DNA of 64,000 bases, taken from NCBI RefSeq assembly GCF_036346295.1, contig NZ_CP107819.1, forward strand, positions 4,340,001-4,404,000, read 5' to 3'. This stretch comes from Streptomyces sp. NBC_00536 (GTDB taxonomy: Bacteria > Actinomycetota > Actinomycetes > Streptomycetales > Streptomycetaceae). The notes under the pieces are model-generated. The model was not told the origin of the DNA. It saw only the letters and a list, made by a program, of their open reading frames with translations, and searched no databases. Numbering within the stretch: position 1 is the stretch's first letter; each line of letters starts with the position of its first letter. A program made the translations under genes and the position numbers. Shown here in pieces: positions 43,177 through 50,337 of this stretch.

Positions 43177-44151
43177 ATGCCGTCGAACGCCGATTTCACC
43201 GCCCTGGCCGAGCCGTTCCGGCCGGAACTGCTCGCGTACTGCTACCGGATCCTCGGCTCGATCCACGACGCCGAGGACCTGGTGCAGGAGACCTACCTGC
43301 GGGCGTGGCGTGGGTTCGACGGCTTCGAGGGGCGCTCCTCGCTGCGGCGGTGGCTGTACCGGATCGCCACCATGGCCTGCCTGACGGCACTGGAGACGCG
43401 CAAGCGCAGGCCCCTGCCGTCGGGGTTGGGCGCGCCGTCGGACGACCACCGGGTGGAGGTGGCTCCCCGCGAGCCGACGGTGGCATGGCTCCAGCCGGCG
43501 CCGGACGCTCGGTTCGGCGCCGGCGACCCGGCGTCGGTCGTGGCTGCGCGGACGAGCGTGCGCCTCGCCTTCATCGCCGCGCTCCAGTACCTGTCCGCCC
43601 GCCAGCGCGCCGTGCTGACCCTGCGCGACGTGCTCGGGTTCCGGACGGCCGAGGTGGCGGAGGTGCTGGACACGACCATCGCGGCCGTGGACAGCGCGCT
43701 CCGCCGCGCCCGGGCTCGTCTGGCCGAGGCCGCGCCTGTCGCGGACGAGCTGGCCGATCCGGACGAGGGGATCCGGCGCGGCCTCCTCGACGACTACGTC
43801 GACGCCTTCACCCGCGCCGACGCCGCCGCGCTGGTCAAGCTGCTGCGGGCCGACGTCGAGCTGGAGATGCCGCCGACCCCGACCTGGTTCACCGGCCGCC
43901 CGGCCGTCCTCGGCTTCCTGTCCGCCCGTGTCCTGCGACCGGATCTGTGGCGGATGACGCCCACCCGTGCCAACGGCCAGCCCGCCTTCGTCGTCGAGCG
44001 CCACGCGGGCGACGGCCGGTACGAGCCCTACGGCATCCAGGTCCTGACCCTGCGCGGGGACCGCATCGCCCGGATCACCGCCTTCAACGACCCGACCCTG
44101 GTGCCGGCCTTCGTGCCGGACCAAAGCACCCGCACCCTGCGAGCCCGCTGA
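43177..44151 (+). CDS. ECF sigma factor with SnoaL-like C-terminal domain, copy 1
   Basis: A 324-residue sigma-70 family protein. Region 2 is at residues 8-80 (RPELLAYCYRILGSIHDAEDLVQETYLRAWRGF) and region 4 at about 130-185 (YLSARQRAVLTLRDVLGFRTAEVAEVLDTTIAAVDSALRRAR). An NTF2/SnoaL-like tail runs from about 205 (YVDAFTRADAAALVKLLRADVELEMPP). In ECF41/ECF56-type factors this tail modulates activity in place of an anti-sigma factor; none is encoded here. A strong GAGGAGG ribosome site precedes the ATG. It stands in tandem with a second, related sigma gene. Confidence 0.92.
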   Translation: MPSNADFTALAEPFRPELLAYCYRILGSIHDAEDLVQETYLRAWRGFDGFEGRSSLRRWLYRIATMACLTALETRKRRPLPSGLGAPSDDHRVEVAPREPTVAWLQPAPDARFGAGDPASVVAARTSVRLAFIAALQYLSARQRAVLTLRDVLGFRTAEVAEVLDTTIAAVDSALRRARARLAEAAPVADELADPDEGIRRGLLDDYVDAFTRADAAALVKLLRADVELEMPPTPTWFTGRPAVLGFLSARVLRPDLWRMTPTRANGQPAFVVERHAGDGRYEPYGIQVLTLRGDRIARITAFNDPTLVPAFVPDQSTRTLRAR

Positions 44152-44196
44152 GCCCGGACCGGGCCTTCCGCCGCCGGGGTCCGGCATGATGGACCG

Positions 44197-45144
44197 GTGG
44201 ACTTCGAGCCGTACCGGGGTGAACTGACGGCGTACTGCTACCGGATGCTGGGCTCCTACCAGGACGCCGAGGACCAGGTGCAGGAGTCGCTGCTGCGCGC
44301 ATGGAAGGCGCGGGACCGGTACGACCCGGACCGGGCTTCGGTGCGGACCTGGCTGTACCGGATCGCGACCAACGTGTGCCTGACCGCGCTGGAAGGCCGC
44401 GCGCGGCGTCCGTTGCCGTCCGGTCTCGGCGCGCCCGGTGAGGACCCGAGGGTGCCACTCGTGCCGGCCCCGGACGTTCCCTGGCTGGAGCCGTTCCCCG
44501 ACACCCGCTTCGATCTGGAGACGCGCGCCGACCTGCGACTCGCCTGGGTGGCGGCGGTTCAACTGCTGCCGGCACGACAGCGGGCCGTACTCGTGCTGCG
44601 TGAGGTGCTCGGGTTCACCGCCGCAGAGGTCGCCGGCCAGTTGGAGACCACGGTCGCGGCGGTCAACAGCTCCCTGCAGCGCGCCCGCGTCACCCTCGCC
44701 GGTGGGCGCACCGAGCTCACCGAACTCACCGAACCGGACAGTCCCGAGGCGCGCGAGGTGGTCCAGCGCTACGCCCGCGCCTTCGAGGCGGCCGATGTCC
44801 CTGCCCTTGTACGGCTGTTGGCCGAGGACGCGATCCTCGAGATGCCGCCCGTCCCGCTGTGGTACCTCGGTCGTCAGGACTACGGCCGGTTCATGGACCG
44901 GGTGTTCGAGATGCGCGGCCGAGGCTGGGCCACACGGCAGCTCACCGCCAACGGCCAGCCCGCGCTCGCCACGTACCTGCCTGCGGCGGAGACAGCGGAC
45001 GCCTTCCGACTCCACAGTCTGCAGGTCTTCACCGTCCACAGTGGCCGAATCACGCACAACGTGGTCTTTGCCGATCCAGGACTGCTGCAGGTCTTCGGCC
45101 TTCCCTCGCGGATTTCTTCCGAAAAGCTGCGCCGGGAGCGATGA
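44197..45144 (+). CDS. ECF sigma factor with SnoaL-like C-terminal domain, copy 2
   Basis: 315 residues with the same layout as the preceding gene: region 2 GELTAYCYRMLGSYQDAEDQVQESLLRAW, linker with RPLPSGLGAPGEDPRV shared almost word for word with copy 1, region 4 LLPARQRAVLVLREVLGFTAAEV, then the SnoaL-like domain with LEMPPVPLWYLGR. The two genes are clear paralogues but considerably diverged, so they are not a recent duplication. The start is a GTG 45 bases after copy 1. The DHFR-like gene follows 56 bases later and is a likely target or partner. Confidence 0.92.
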   Translation: MDFEPYRGELTAYCYRMLGSYQDAEDQVQESLLRAWKARDRYDPDRASVRTWLYRIATNVCLTALEGRARRPLPSGLGAPGEDPRVPLVPAPDVPWLEPFPDTRFDLETRADLRLAWVAAVQLLPARQRAVLVLREVLGFTAAEVAGQLETTVAAVNSSLQRARVTLAGGRTELTELTEPDSPEAREVVQRYARAFEAADVPALVRLLAEDAILEMPPVPLWYLGRQDYGRFMDRVFEMRGRGWATRQLTANGQPALATYLPAAETADAFRLHSLQVFTVHSGRITHNVVFADPGLLQVFGLPSRISSEKLRRER

Positions 45145-45200
45145 GTCCGGGCGGTGTCGCCGGTACGTACTGGTGAACACCACACCGAAGGAGACTCATC

Positions 45201-45749
45201 ATGAGCGTCATCGTCATCGCGTTCACCACCGTGGACGGGGTCGTGTCCGACCCCGACGGCTCTGCGGGCACGCCGGAGGGCGGCTGGCTGTTCCGGTTCG
45301 GCCGTGAGGAGATCGACGGCGACAAGTTCCGGATCGGGAGCACGCTGGAGAAGGGGGTCCTGCTGCAGGGGCGGGGGACCTGGCAGCAGTTCTCGAACCT
45401 CTGGCCGCACCGTGAGGGCCCGTTCGCCGCGCAGATGAACGCCGTCCCGAAGCTGGTCGCCACCCGTACCCTGACCGACACCTCGGCCTGGGCGAACTCC
45501 CAGCCCCTCGACGGCGATCTCGTCGAGGCCGTCAAGCGCGAGGACCGCGACGTGGTCGTCATGGGCAGCCTCGGCATCGTGCGCCAGCTGATGGCCGAGG
45601 ACCTGGTCGACGAGTACCGGCTGATGACCTTCCCCACCGTCCTCGGCGCCGGCCAGAGGCTCTTCCCGGCCGACGGCCCGCACACGAACCTGGAGTGCCT
45701 GTCAGCGGAGCAGGTCGGCGCCCTCGTCCTCACCCGCTACGGCCGGTAG
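45201..45749 (+). CDS. Dihydrofolate reductase / RibD C-terminal family protein
   Basis: A 182-residue RibD_C-type reductase. The start MSVIVIAFTTVDGVVSDPDG, the segment GVLLQGRGTWQQF and the cofactor-loop region DVVVMGSLGIVRQLMAEDLVDEYRLMTFPTVLGAGQRLF are typical. Members use NADPH; the true substrate is usually unknown. AAGGAG precedes the ATG. In actinobacteria DHFR-like genes often sit beside SnoaL-tailed ECF sigma genes, which fits this block. Confidence 0.9.
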   Translation: MSVIVIAFTTVDGVVSDPDGSAGTPEGGWLFRFGREEIDGDKFRIGSTLEKGVLLQGRGTWQQFSNLWPHREGPFAAQMNAVPKLVATRTLTDTSAWANSQPLDGDLVEAVKREDRDVVVMGSLGIVRQLMAEDLVDEYRLMTFPTVLGAGQRLFPADGPHTNLECLSAEQVGALVLTRYGR

Positions 45750-45806
45750 CCCTCTGACCCAGAGCGGGGTGAAGCCCCGGCCGACCGGTTGCCGAAGATG
45801 CCGAGG

Positions 45807-45862
45807 CGGAGGATACGAGATTCGAACTCGTGAGGGGTTTTATCCCACCACGCTTTCCAAAT
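45807..45862 (-). mobile_element. 3' fragment of a tRNA-Ser(GGA): second att-like remnant
   Basis: On the minus strand the sequence starts at the anticodon loop (TTTGGAAA), runs through the rest of the anticodon stem and a long variable arm, then CACGAG-TTCGAAT-CTCGT and acceptor end ATCCTCCG. The 5' half, including GGAGGAT, is absent. As with the tRNA-Lys copy, a fragment beginning in the anticodon loop is what an integrating element carries as its att site. The parent tRNA-Ser gene is not in this window. Confidence 0.75.
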
Positions 45863-46296
45863 TCCGACGATCTGGGCGAAGTTCAGCTTGGTGGTGGCCG
45901 TGGCCGGAGTCTCGAACCACACGTTGTTCTTGTACGCGTACGTGCCGGACTGGCCCTTCCGGAACGGCGGCCGGGGCGTTTCGCCGATGTCCTTGATGTT
46001 GGGCTTTCCGTTGAGGGCGCGGGACGGGCCGTAGGCCTCTACGATTTCCCACCAGCGCTCGACCTTGTAGCCGGGGGGCTTCTGCCTCGCGAGCCTCGGG
46101 GTCACTGTGGCCCGACCGCGTGGGTGGCCACGTGCCCTGCTGATCGCCCAGGTAGTCCTTCTGTCGCTTGATGCGCAGGGTTTCGGAATGCGGTCCGCAG
46201 GGCCTCGTGTCCGAGGCTCCCGTGAAGTCGTAGGTCATCACGCTGACCCAGTCGACGAGGGCGGACAGCGCCTTCGCGTCGTGGTGCGTATCCGAA
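45863..46296 (-). pseudogene. Degraded coding remnant with a GH18 chitinase-like stretch
   Basis: At about 46180-46296 the translation DAKALSALVDWVSVMTYDFT resembles the DxxxVMTYDF strand of family-18 glycosidases. A second open stretch further on (46090-45900, with KPPGYKVERWWEIVEAY) is in another frame and I cannot assign it. Both ends are cut: on the right by an abrupt switch to unrelated sequence near 46296, on the left by the tRNA-Ser fragment. The catalytic Glu region is not seen. Identity as GH18 is tentative. Confidence 0.4.
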
Positions 46297-46445
46297 GGAC
46301 TGGACCCGGAGGCGTGGCGCAGCACTCTCAACGACCACCCGGAGGGTCGGCGTCTGTACGCGGCTCTGGAGGTTGGGGAGATAGGGCAGGCGGAGTGGAA
46401 CGAGGGCACTGCCGCTCTGCTAGGTACACACGTGGACCCGGTGAA
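46297..46445 (+). pseudogene. Remnant of a HAD-type hydrolase
   Basis: About 50 codons read GLDPEAWRSTLNDHPEGRR, LYAALEVGEIGQAEWNEGTAALLG. This looks like the cap-domain start of HAD-IA hydrolases (a helix, then a GEI-E-W-N pattern). The catalytic DxD motif upstream and everything downstream are missing. It abuts the GH18-like remnant at about 46296. Confidence 0.4.
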
Positions 46446-46617
46446 CCTGAGGCCGTCGCGGAGCTTGAGGCTCTGCTGGAAGTTGCGGTCCCCGCCGCTT
46501 GACCGCGGCTGTTGGCTGGTGGCGGCCTTCCTGGCCCGCTTGGAAGCCACAGGTCCTGGGGCCAAGTCCGGTCGGCCTGGGTTGCGGAAGGCGTCACCGC
46601 AGCTCAAGGATACTGTT

Positions 46618-46806
46618 CTATGCGTGCGCTGCTCGGCGGACGAGGAATCCGCCAAGGCAGGTGACCCGGAACGCGCCTTCCGCCTGGATGGCTTCGTCCA
46701 CCCGTTGGCGGGCCCGTTCGATCGTCTCCGTGAACGGGACGCCCATCTGGCCAGCCCACGCCTCGTACGAGGCCAGGTGCGCGACCACGGGCCCGGGGTC
46801 GGTCAC
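46618..46806 (-). pseudogene. C-terminal remnant of a class I SAM methyltransferase
   Basis: 62 codons ending ...DPGPVVAHLASYEAWAGQMGVPF and ERARQRVDEAIQAEGAFRV, then CLGGFLVRR. This resembles the tail of small-molecule or rRNA methyltransferases common in Streptomyces. The upstream part continues in another frame (…TVFDDVRK, stop at about 46803), so a frameshift or deletion has broken it. No SAM-binding motif is visible. Confidence 0.45.
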
Positions 46807-47026
46807 TTCCTGACATCGTCGAAGACTGTGCCCAGGATGCCGGGGAGGTCGTGTCGTGGGGTCTGCCATTGGCAGAGGGACTGGCGGGCTGCGAGGTGCT
46901 GGCCGCTGCCGATGAGCGTGTCCAGTTTGCGAAGCCTGATGGTGATGCTTGCGGTGTACTGATCCGCGCCGAGGACCGCGGCGAGTTCCGTCCCGGCGCC
47001 TTCCACCTCGCCGCTCGCCAGGTAAC

Positions 47027-47523
47027 AACCCTGCGTCCCACGTCGAGCTGGAATCCGGCAAGCGTCCGAAGCCCTTGCTGTGGACAGACGCCCGCGTGGA
47101 ACGGTGGCGCCTCACCGGCGAAAAGCCCTCCCCCGTCATGGTGTGGACCCCGGCTCAGTTCGGTGCCCTCCTCGACGCCAGCTGAAGGAGCGGAAGAGGT
47201 GGGGGAAGGCCTGGCAGGACACCGGCAAGGTCTTCACCCAGGAGAACGGCGCCTGGCTCCACCCCGAGACCGCCTCGGAGACCTTCCGCCAGATCCTGGC
47301 CCGCACCGACCTGCCGCCGATCACCCTCCGGGACCTGCGTCACGTCTCGGCCACGCTCACCCACGGCGGTGGCGGCGACCTCCACACGATCAAGGAGACC
47401 CTCCGGCACTCCACGATCACGCTGACCTCGGACACGTACACAAGCCTGCTCCCCGAGGTCGACCAGGCAGCGGCCGAAGCGGCGGCCCAGCTGGTGCCTC
47501 GTGCCCGCTCGTCCGCCTCCTGA
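47027..47523 (+). pseudogene. int: Broken tyrosine recombinase (integrase) of the tRNA-Lys element
   Basis: Two pieces in different frames. Piece A (47027-47185) is the core-domain entry of Streptomyces integrases (HVELESGKRPKPLLWTDARV, then SPVMVWTPAQFGALLDAS, stop). Piece B (about 47184-47523) is the C-terminal catalytic part: ITLRDLRHVSATLTHGGGG, HTIKETLRHSTITLTSDTYTSLLPEV, containing the R-H-x-x region, the second His and the nucleophile Tyr. The segment carrying the first catalytic Arg between A and B is deleted, and the N-terminus is also gone. It must be inactive. It lies directly next to the intact tRNA-Lys, the standard int-att arrangement. Confidence 0.88.
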
Positions 47524-47524
47524 C

Positions 47525-47700
47525 CAGGGCATGACGGGCCGTCCGCTCACGCACCGCTCACGCACCGGCCCGGAAACGACTGAGCGCCCCACCCGGCCGA
47601 AACCGGGTGGGGCGCTAAGTGCCAGGTCAGAGGGTTTCCCCTCCCCTGTGAGCAGTAGGCCATGTCGGACTCGAACCGACAACCAACGGATTAAAAGTCC
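47525..47700. repeat. Right 176-bp direct repeat, overlapping intact tRNA-Lys
   Basis: The partner of 41131-41306. It shares CAGGGCATGACGGGCCGT, a tract of CGCTCACGCA words, GGAAACGACT, a hairpin at the same place, CTAAGT-CCAGGTCAGAGG, and 51 identical bases at the tRNA end. Confidence 0.85.
47583..47616. terminator. Terminator hairpin between integrase remnant and tRNA-Lys
   Basis: A perfect 14-bp stem of AGCGCCCCACCCGG with CCGGGTGGGGCGCT, loop CCGAAA. It can end both the int remnant and the tRNA transcript. Confidence 0.85.
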
Positions 47701-47728
47701 GCTGCTCTGCCAATTGAGCTAATGGCCC
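47656..47728 (-). tRNA. tRNA-Lys(TTT), integration target
   Basis: An intact 73-base cloverleaf with acceptor GGGCCAT/ATGGCCT (first pair G-T), discriminator A and anticodon loop CTTTTAA (TTT). Its 3' half is duplicated at 41256-41306, showing that it served as attB for an element lying to the left. Confidence 0.96.
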
Positions 47729-47962
47729 GCGGAGTGCTCACCCCAGAGCATAGCCGGAGAGGGGCGCGTGGCCGATCGGGTATCGCCCGGAGTGGCTCCG
47801 GCGGTTTCCCGCCATCCGGGGCCGGCCGAACGGCCGGGTGGGTGCGGTGGGTTCGCCGGGGGAGGGGTGTCCGGGGCGCCAACCCCGGGGCGTGGGGGGC
47901 GAGTCGGGCGCCGGTGGCGGGTGGATCCGTAGAGGGTCGGGTTTTTCCGATAGGCATTAATC

Positions 47963-47990
47963 ATTTGCCTAGGAGGTCTAGGTAAACCTA
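47963..47990. promoter_or_regulatory. Palindrome-rich promoter region of the FBP-domain gene
   Basis: Two nested inverted repeats lie side by side: CCTAG-GAGGT-CTAGG (47968-47982) and CTAGGTAAACCTAG (47978-47991, six-base arms around AA). They overlap any promoter for the gene starting at 48002, so they may be an operator. AGGAGG lies inside the first repeat but 25 bases from the ATG, too far to be the ribosome site. Confidence 0.5.
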
Positions 47991-48001
47991 GCGTGTGTCC
48001 C

Positions 48002-48496
48002 ATGAAAGCACTGACCGAGAAGGACATCCGGGGCTCGTTCGTGAACTGCTCCAAGGGCGAGGCCTCCCGGATACCGCTGCCCCGGGACCTCGCCACCCGC
48101 CCGTGGGAGGACCTCGACTTCCTCGGCTGGCGCGACCTGTCCGCACCCGACCGCAGCTACCTGGTGACCGGCGGGACCGACGGCGGCGGACCGGTCGGGG
48201 TGGCGCTGCGCTTCCCGTCCGTCAAGCGCAGGGCGCTGCACCGCAGCATGTGCGGCCTGTGCCTGACCCTCCACGCGGGCAGCGGGGTCTCGCTGATGAC
48301 CGCCCGCAAGCGCGGCAAGGACGGGCGCGAGGGGAATTCGCTCGGTCTGTACATGTGCACCGACCTGGCCTGCTCGCTCTACGTGCGGGGCAAGAAGCTG
48401 CCCGAGCCGGGCGGCCGGTTCGAGGAGACGCTCACCGTGGAGGAGCAGATCGACCGGATGACCGGCAATCTGACCGGGTTCCTGGCCAGGCTCTGA
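48002..48496 (+). CDS. FBP-domain / FusB-like zinc-finger protein (elongation factor G-binding type)
   Basis: A 164-residue protein. The C-terminal half has a four-cysteine zinc site, CGLCLTLH and CTDLACSLYVRGK, as in the FBP/FusB family. In staphylococci these proteins bind EF-G and rescue it from fusidic acid; in actinobacteria the role is presumably similar but untested. The N-terminus ALTEKDIRGSFVNCSKGEASRIPLP is typical. The ATG at 48002 lacks a spaced ribosome site, so leaderless initiation or the GTG three codons upstream is possible. Confidence 0.85.
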   Translation: MKALTEKDIRGSFVNCSKGEASRIPLPRDLATRPWEDLDFLGWRDLSAPDRSYLVTGGTDGGGPVGVALRFPSVKRRALHRSMCGLCLTLHAGSGVSLMTARKRGKDGREGNSLGLYMCTDLACSLYVRGKKLPEPGGRFEETLTVEEQIDRMTGNLTGFLARL

Positions 48497-48579
48497 GCCG
48501 GGCCGAGGGGTGGGCGGAGGGGGCCCGCCGTTAATTGGTCGGAGGTCCGCCCCGGATGGCGTAGAGTTGGGTTTACCGA

Positions 48580-48654
<75 letters not shown>

Positions 48655-48674
48655 GAAAGCCCTCAGGGGCGAAG

Positions 48675-48710
48675 ACGAAGGCCCGGATCCTCACGGATCC
48701 GGGCCTTCGT
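48675..48710 (+). terminator. Terminator after tRNA-fMet
   Basis: A perfect 16-bp stem, ACGAAGGCCCGGATCC with its complement, loop TCAC, 21 bases after the tRNA. Confidence 0.85.
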
Positions 48711-48855
48711 CGTTCCCGGGACACGCCTGGGTCAGGTGGGCGGGTCACCCGAACGGCTCCGGCCGGTTCGCCCCGGCTCCCCGCGGCCCACACCCTGGAG
48801 GGCGAGGCGGCAGCGGCCCGCACCCGCGCGAGGGACCTGGCAGGAGAGCATCTTG

Positions 48856-50028
48856 GTGGGGCTGGGGCAGCAGGGCGACACCAACGGCGGGGCGGTCAGC
48901 GGCGGGACCCGGCTGGCCCGGCGCTTCGTCCGGATGCTCCCGGTGCTCCTGGTCGTCCTGGGCCTGGTCTTCGACGTGACCACCCCGCCCAACTACACCG
49001 GCTCGCCCTTCTTCTCCGCCGCCCCGCTGGTCGCCGCGCCGCTCTTCGCCCTCGGTGCGACCGTGCTGACCGGCGTCCTCGCCTCGCTCGCGGTGGTCGC
49101 GCTGCACGTCCACAACGGCACCACTTGGAAAGGGGAGGCCCTCACCGAACTGGTCACCGTCCTGACCGTCTCCGGGCTCGCCGTCCTCATCAACCGGGTG
49201 GTGCGGCGCAGCGGAGCACAGCTGGCCTCCGCGCGTGGGATCGCCGAGGCGGCGCAGCGCGCGGTGCTCCCGACCCCGGCCGACCGGATCGGGGGACTGC
49301 ACATCGCCGCCCGGTACGAGGCCGCGGAGGCCGACGCGTTCATCGGCGGGGACCTGTACGCCGTCCAGGACACCCCGTACGGCGTGCGCCTGGCCGTGGG
49401 CGACGTACGGGGCAAGGGGCTGGGCGCGGTGGAGGCGGTGGCGGTGGTCCTCGGGGCCTTCCGGGAGGCGGCCGAGCAGGAGGCCGCCCTGGAGGGGGTG
49501 GCCCGGCGGCTGGAGCGGGCGCTGGCCCGGGAGGGCAACCGGCGCGACAGCCTGGACGCGGTCGAGGGGTTCACCACCTGTGTGCTGGCCGAGATCCCGC
49601 GCGGGACCGGGGCGCTGCGGATCGTGAACCGGGGCCATCCCGAACCGCTGCTGCTCGGCCCGGACGGTTCCCTGGCCGTGCTGCACCCGGCGGAGGCGGC
49701 GCTGCCGCTGGGCATGGGGGAGCTGGGCAGCTGGCCGGACCGGGCCGAGGAGTGGGACTTCCCGGCGGGCGCGACGCTGCTGCTGTACACCGACGGGCTG
49801 AACGAGGCCCGGGACCGGGCGGGGGAGTTCTACGATCCTCCGGCCCGGCTGCGGGGGCGGATCTTTCCGGGCCCGGAGGAGGTGCTGGACGCGCTCATCA
49901 CCGACGTACGCCACCACACGGGCGGCGGCGCGACGGACGACATGGCCCTGCTGGCGGTGGCCCGGCCGGGCGAGGGCCAGCCGGCCCGGCGGCGGACCGT
50001 ACCGGTGGTGCGCCGGGACACTCCATGA
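48856..50028 (+). CDS. Membrane-anchored PP2C/SpoIIE-type phosphatase
   Basis: A 390-residue protein. Two or three membrane helices in residues 20-110 (MLPVLLVVLGLVFDV, APLFALGATVLTGVLASLAVVAL, VLTVSGLAVLI) precede the SpoIIE phosphatase domain, with DAFIGGDLYAVQDT, LAVGDVRGKGLGAVEAV and DDMALLAVARPG supplying the metal-binding aspartates. No sensor domain is seen outside the membrane part. It would dephosphorylate an anti-anti-sigma partner. The GTG at 48856 follows AGGAGAG by eight bases. A frame open from 48736 is not better supported. Confidence 0.9.
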   Translation: MGLGQQGDTNGGAVSGGTRLARRFVRMLPVLLVVLGLVFDVTTPPNYTGSPFFSAAPLVAAPLFALGATVLTGVLASLAVVALHVHNGTTWKGEALTELVTVLTVSGLAVLINRVVRRSGAQLASARGIAEAAQRAVLPTPADRIGGLHIAARYEAAEADAFIGGDLYAVQDTPYGVRLAVGDVRGKGLGAVEAVAVVLGAFREAAEQEAALEGVARRLERALAREGNRRDSLDAVEGFTTCVLAEIPRGTGALRIVNRGHPEPLLLGPDGSLAVLHPAEAALPLGMGELGSWPDRAEEWDFPAGATLLLYTDGLNEARDRAGEFYDPPARLRGRIFPGPEEVLDALITDVRHHTGGGATDDMALLAVARPGEGQPARRRTVPVVRRDTP

Positions 50029-50337
50029 CAGCTTCCCGCTCACCCTGTGTGAGCGAAAGGCCGCGCTCCGCAAGGCGATTGACGGACCGTCATGAAGAGC
50101 GTGTGGCTGGAGATGCACGAGTTTGTGCACCTTTTTGACCTGGTTCACACGGGAAGGTACGGGAAAGTCCAGGCCAAAGCCGGTCGGCCGGTGGCCGATT
50201 GGCGTGAACGATCAATCGCAACTGCTTGGAATCACTCCCCGGTGTCTATTACCGTTCGATAACGCAGCGCGGTCGCCACAACCGTCGCAAGAGACGGCAC
50301 AGTGCGCGTGCGCGCGGATTTCGAGGAGTGTGCCCCG
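50029..50337. promoter_or_regulatory. Promoter/leader region of the M23 peptidase gene
   Basis: A 309-base gap. TTGACC at 50135-50140, 17 bases before TACGGG (50158-50163), is a plausible housekeeping promoter, leaving a leader of about 170 bases. I looked for the cyclic-di-AMP (ydaO) riboswitch known upstream of some Streptomyces wall hydrolases and did not find its conserved segments. Confidence 0.4.

Noticed and set aside
45737..46105. 123-codon frame as an intact gene
   Set aside because: Its C-terminal part is the translation of a tRNA-Ser fragment (45807-45862), and the rest has no recognisable family, so it is remnant DNA.
47963..47991. Iron box (IdeR/DmdR) upstream of the FBP-domain gene
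   Set aside because: AGGT...ACCT half-sites are present but separated by two bases instead of the seven of the iron-box consensus.
50090..50266. About 57-codon frame starting MKSVWLEMHEF before the M23 gene
   Set aside because: No ribosome site, overlaps the likely promoter and has poor codon bias. Kept only as untranslated leader.
50029..50337. Cyclic-di-AMP (ydaO) riboswitch upstream of the M23 peptidase
   Set aside because: Known before some Streptomyces wall hydrolase genes, but the conserved purine-rich segments and pairing helices were not found here.
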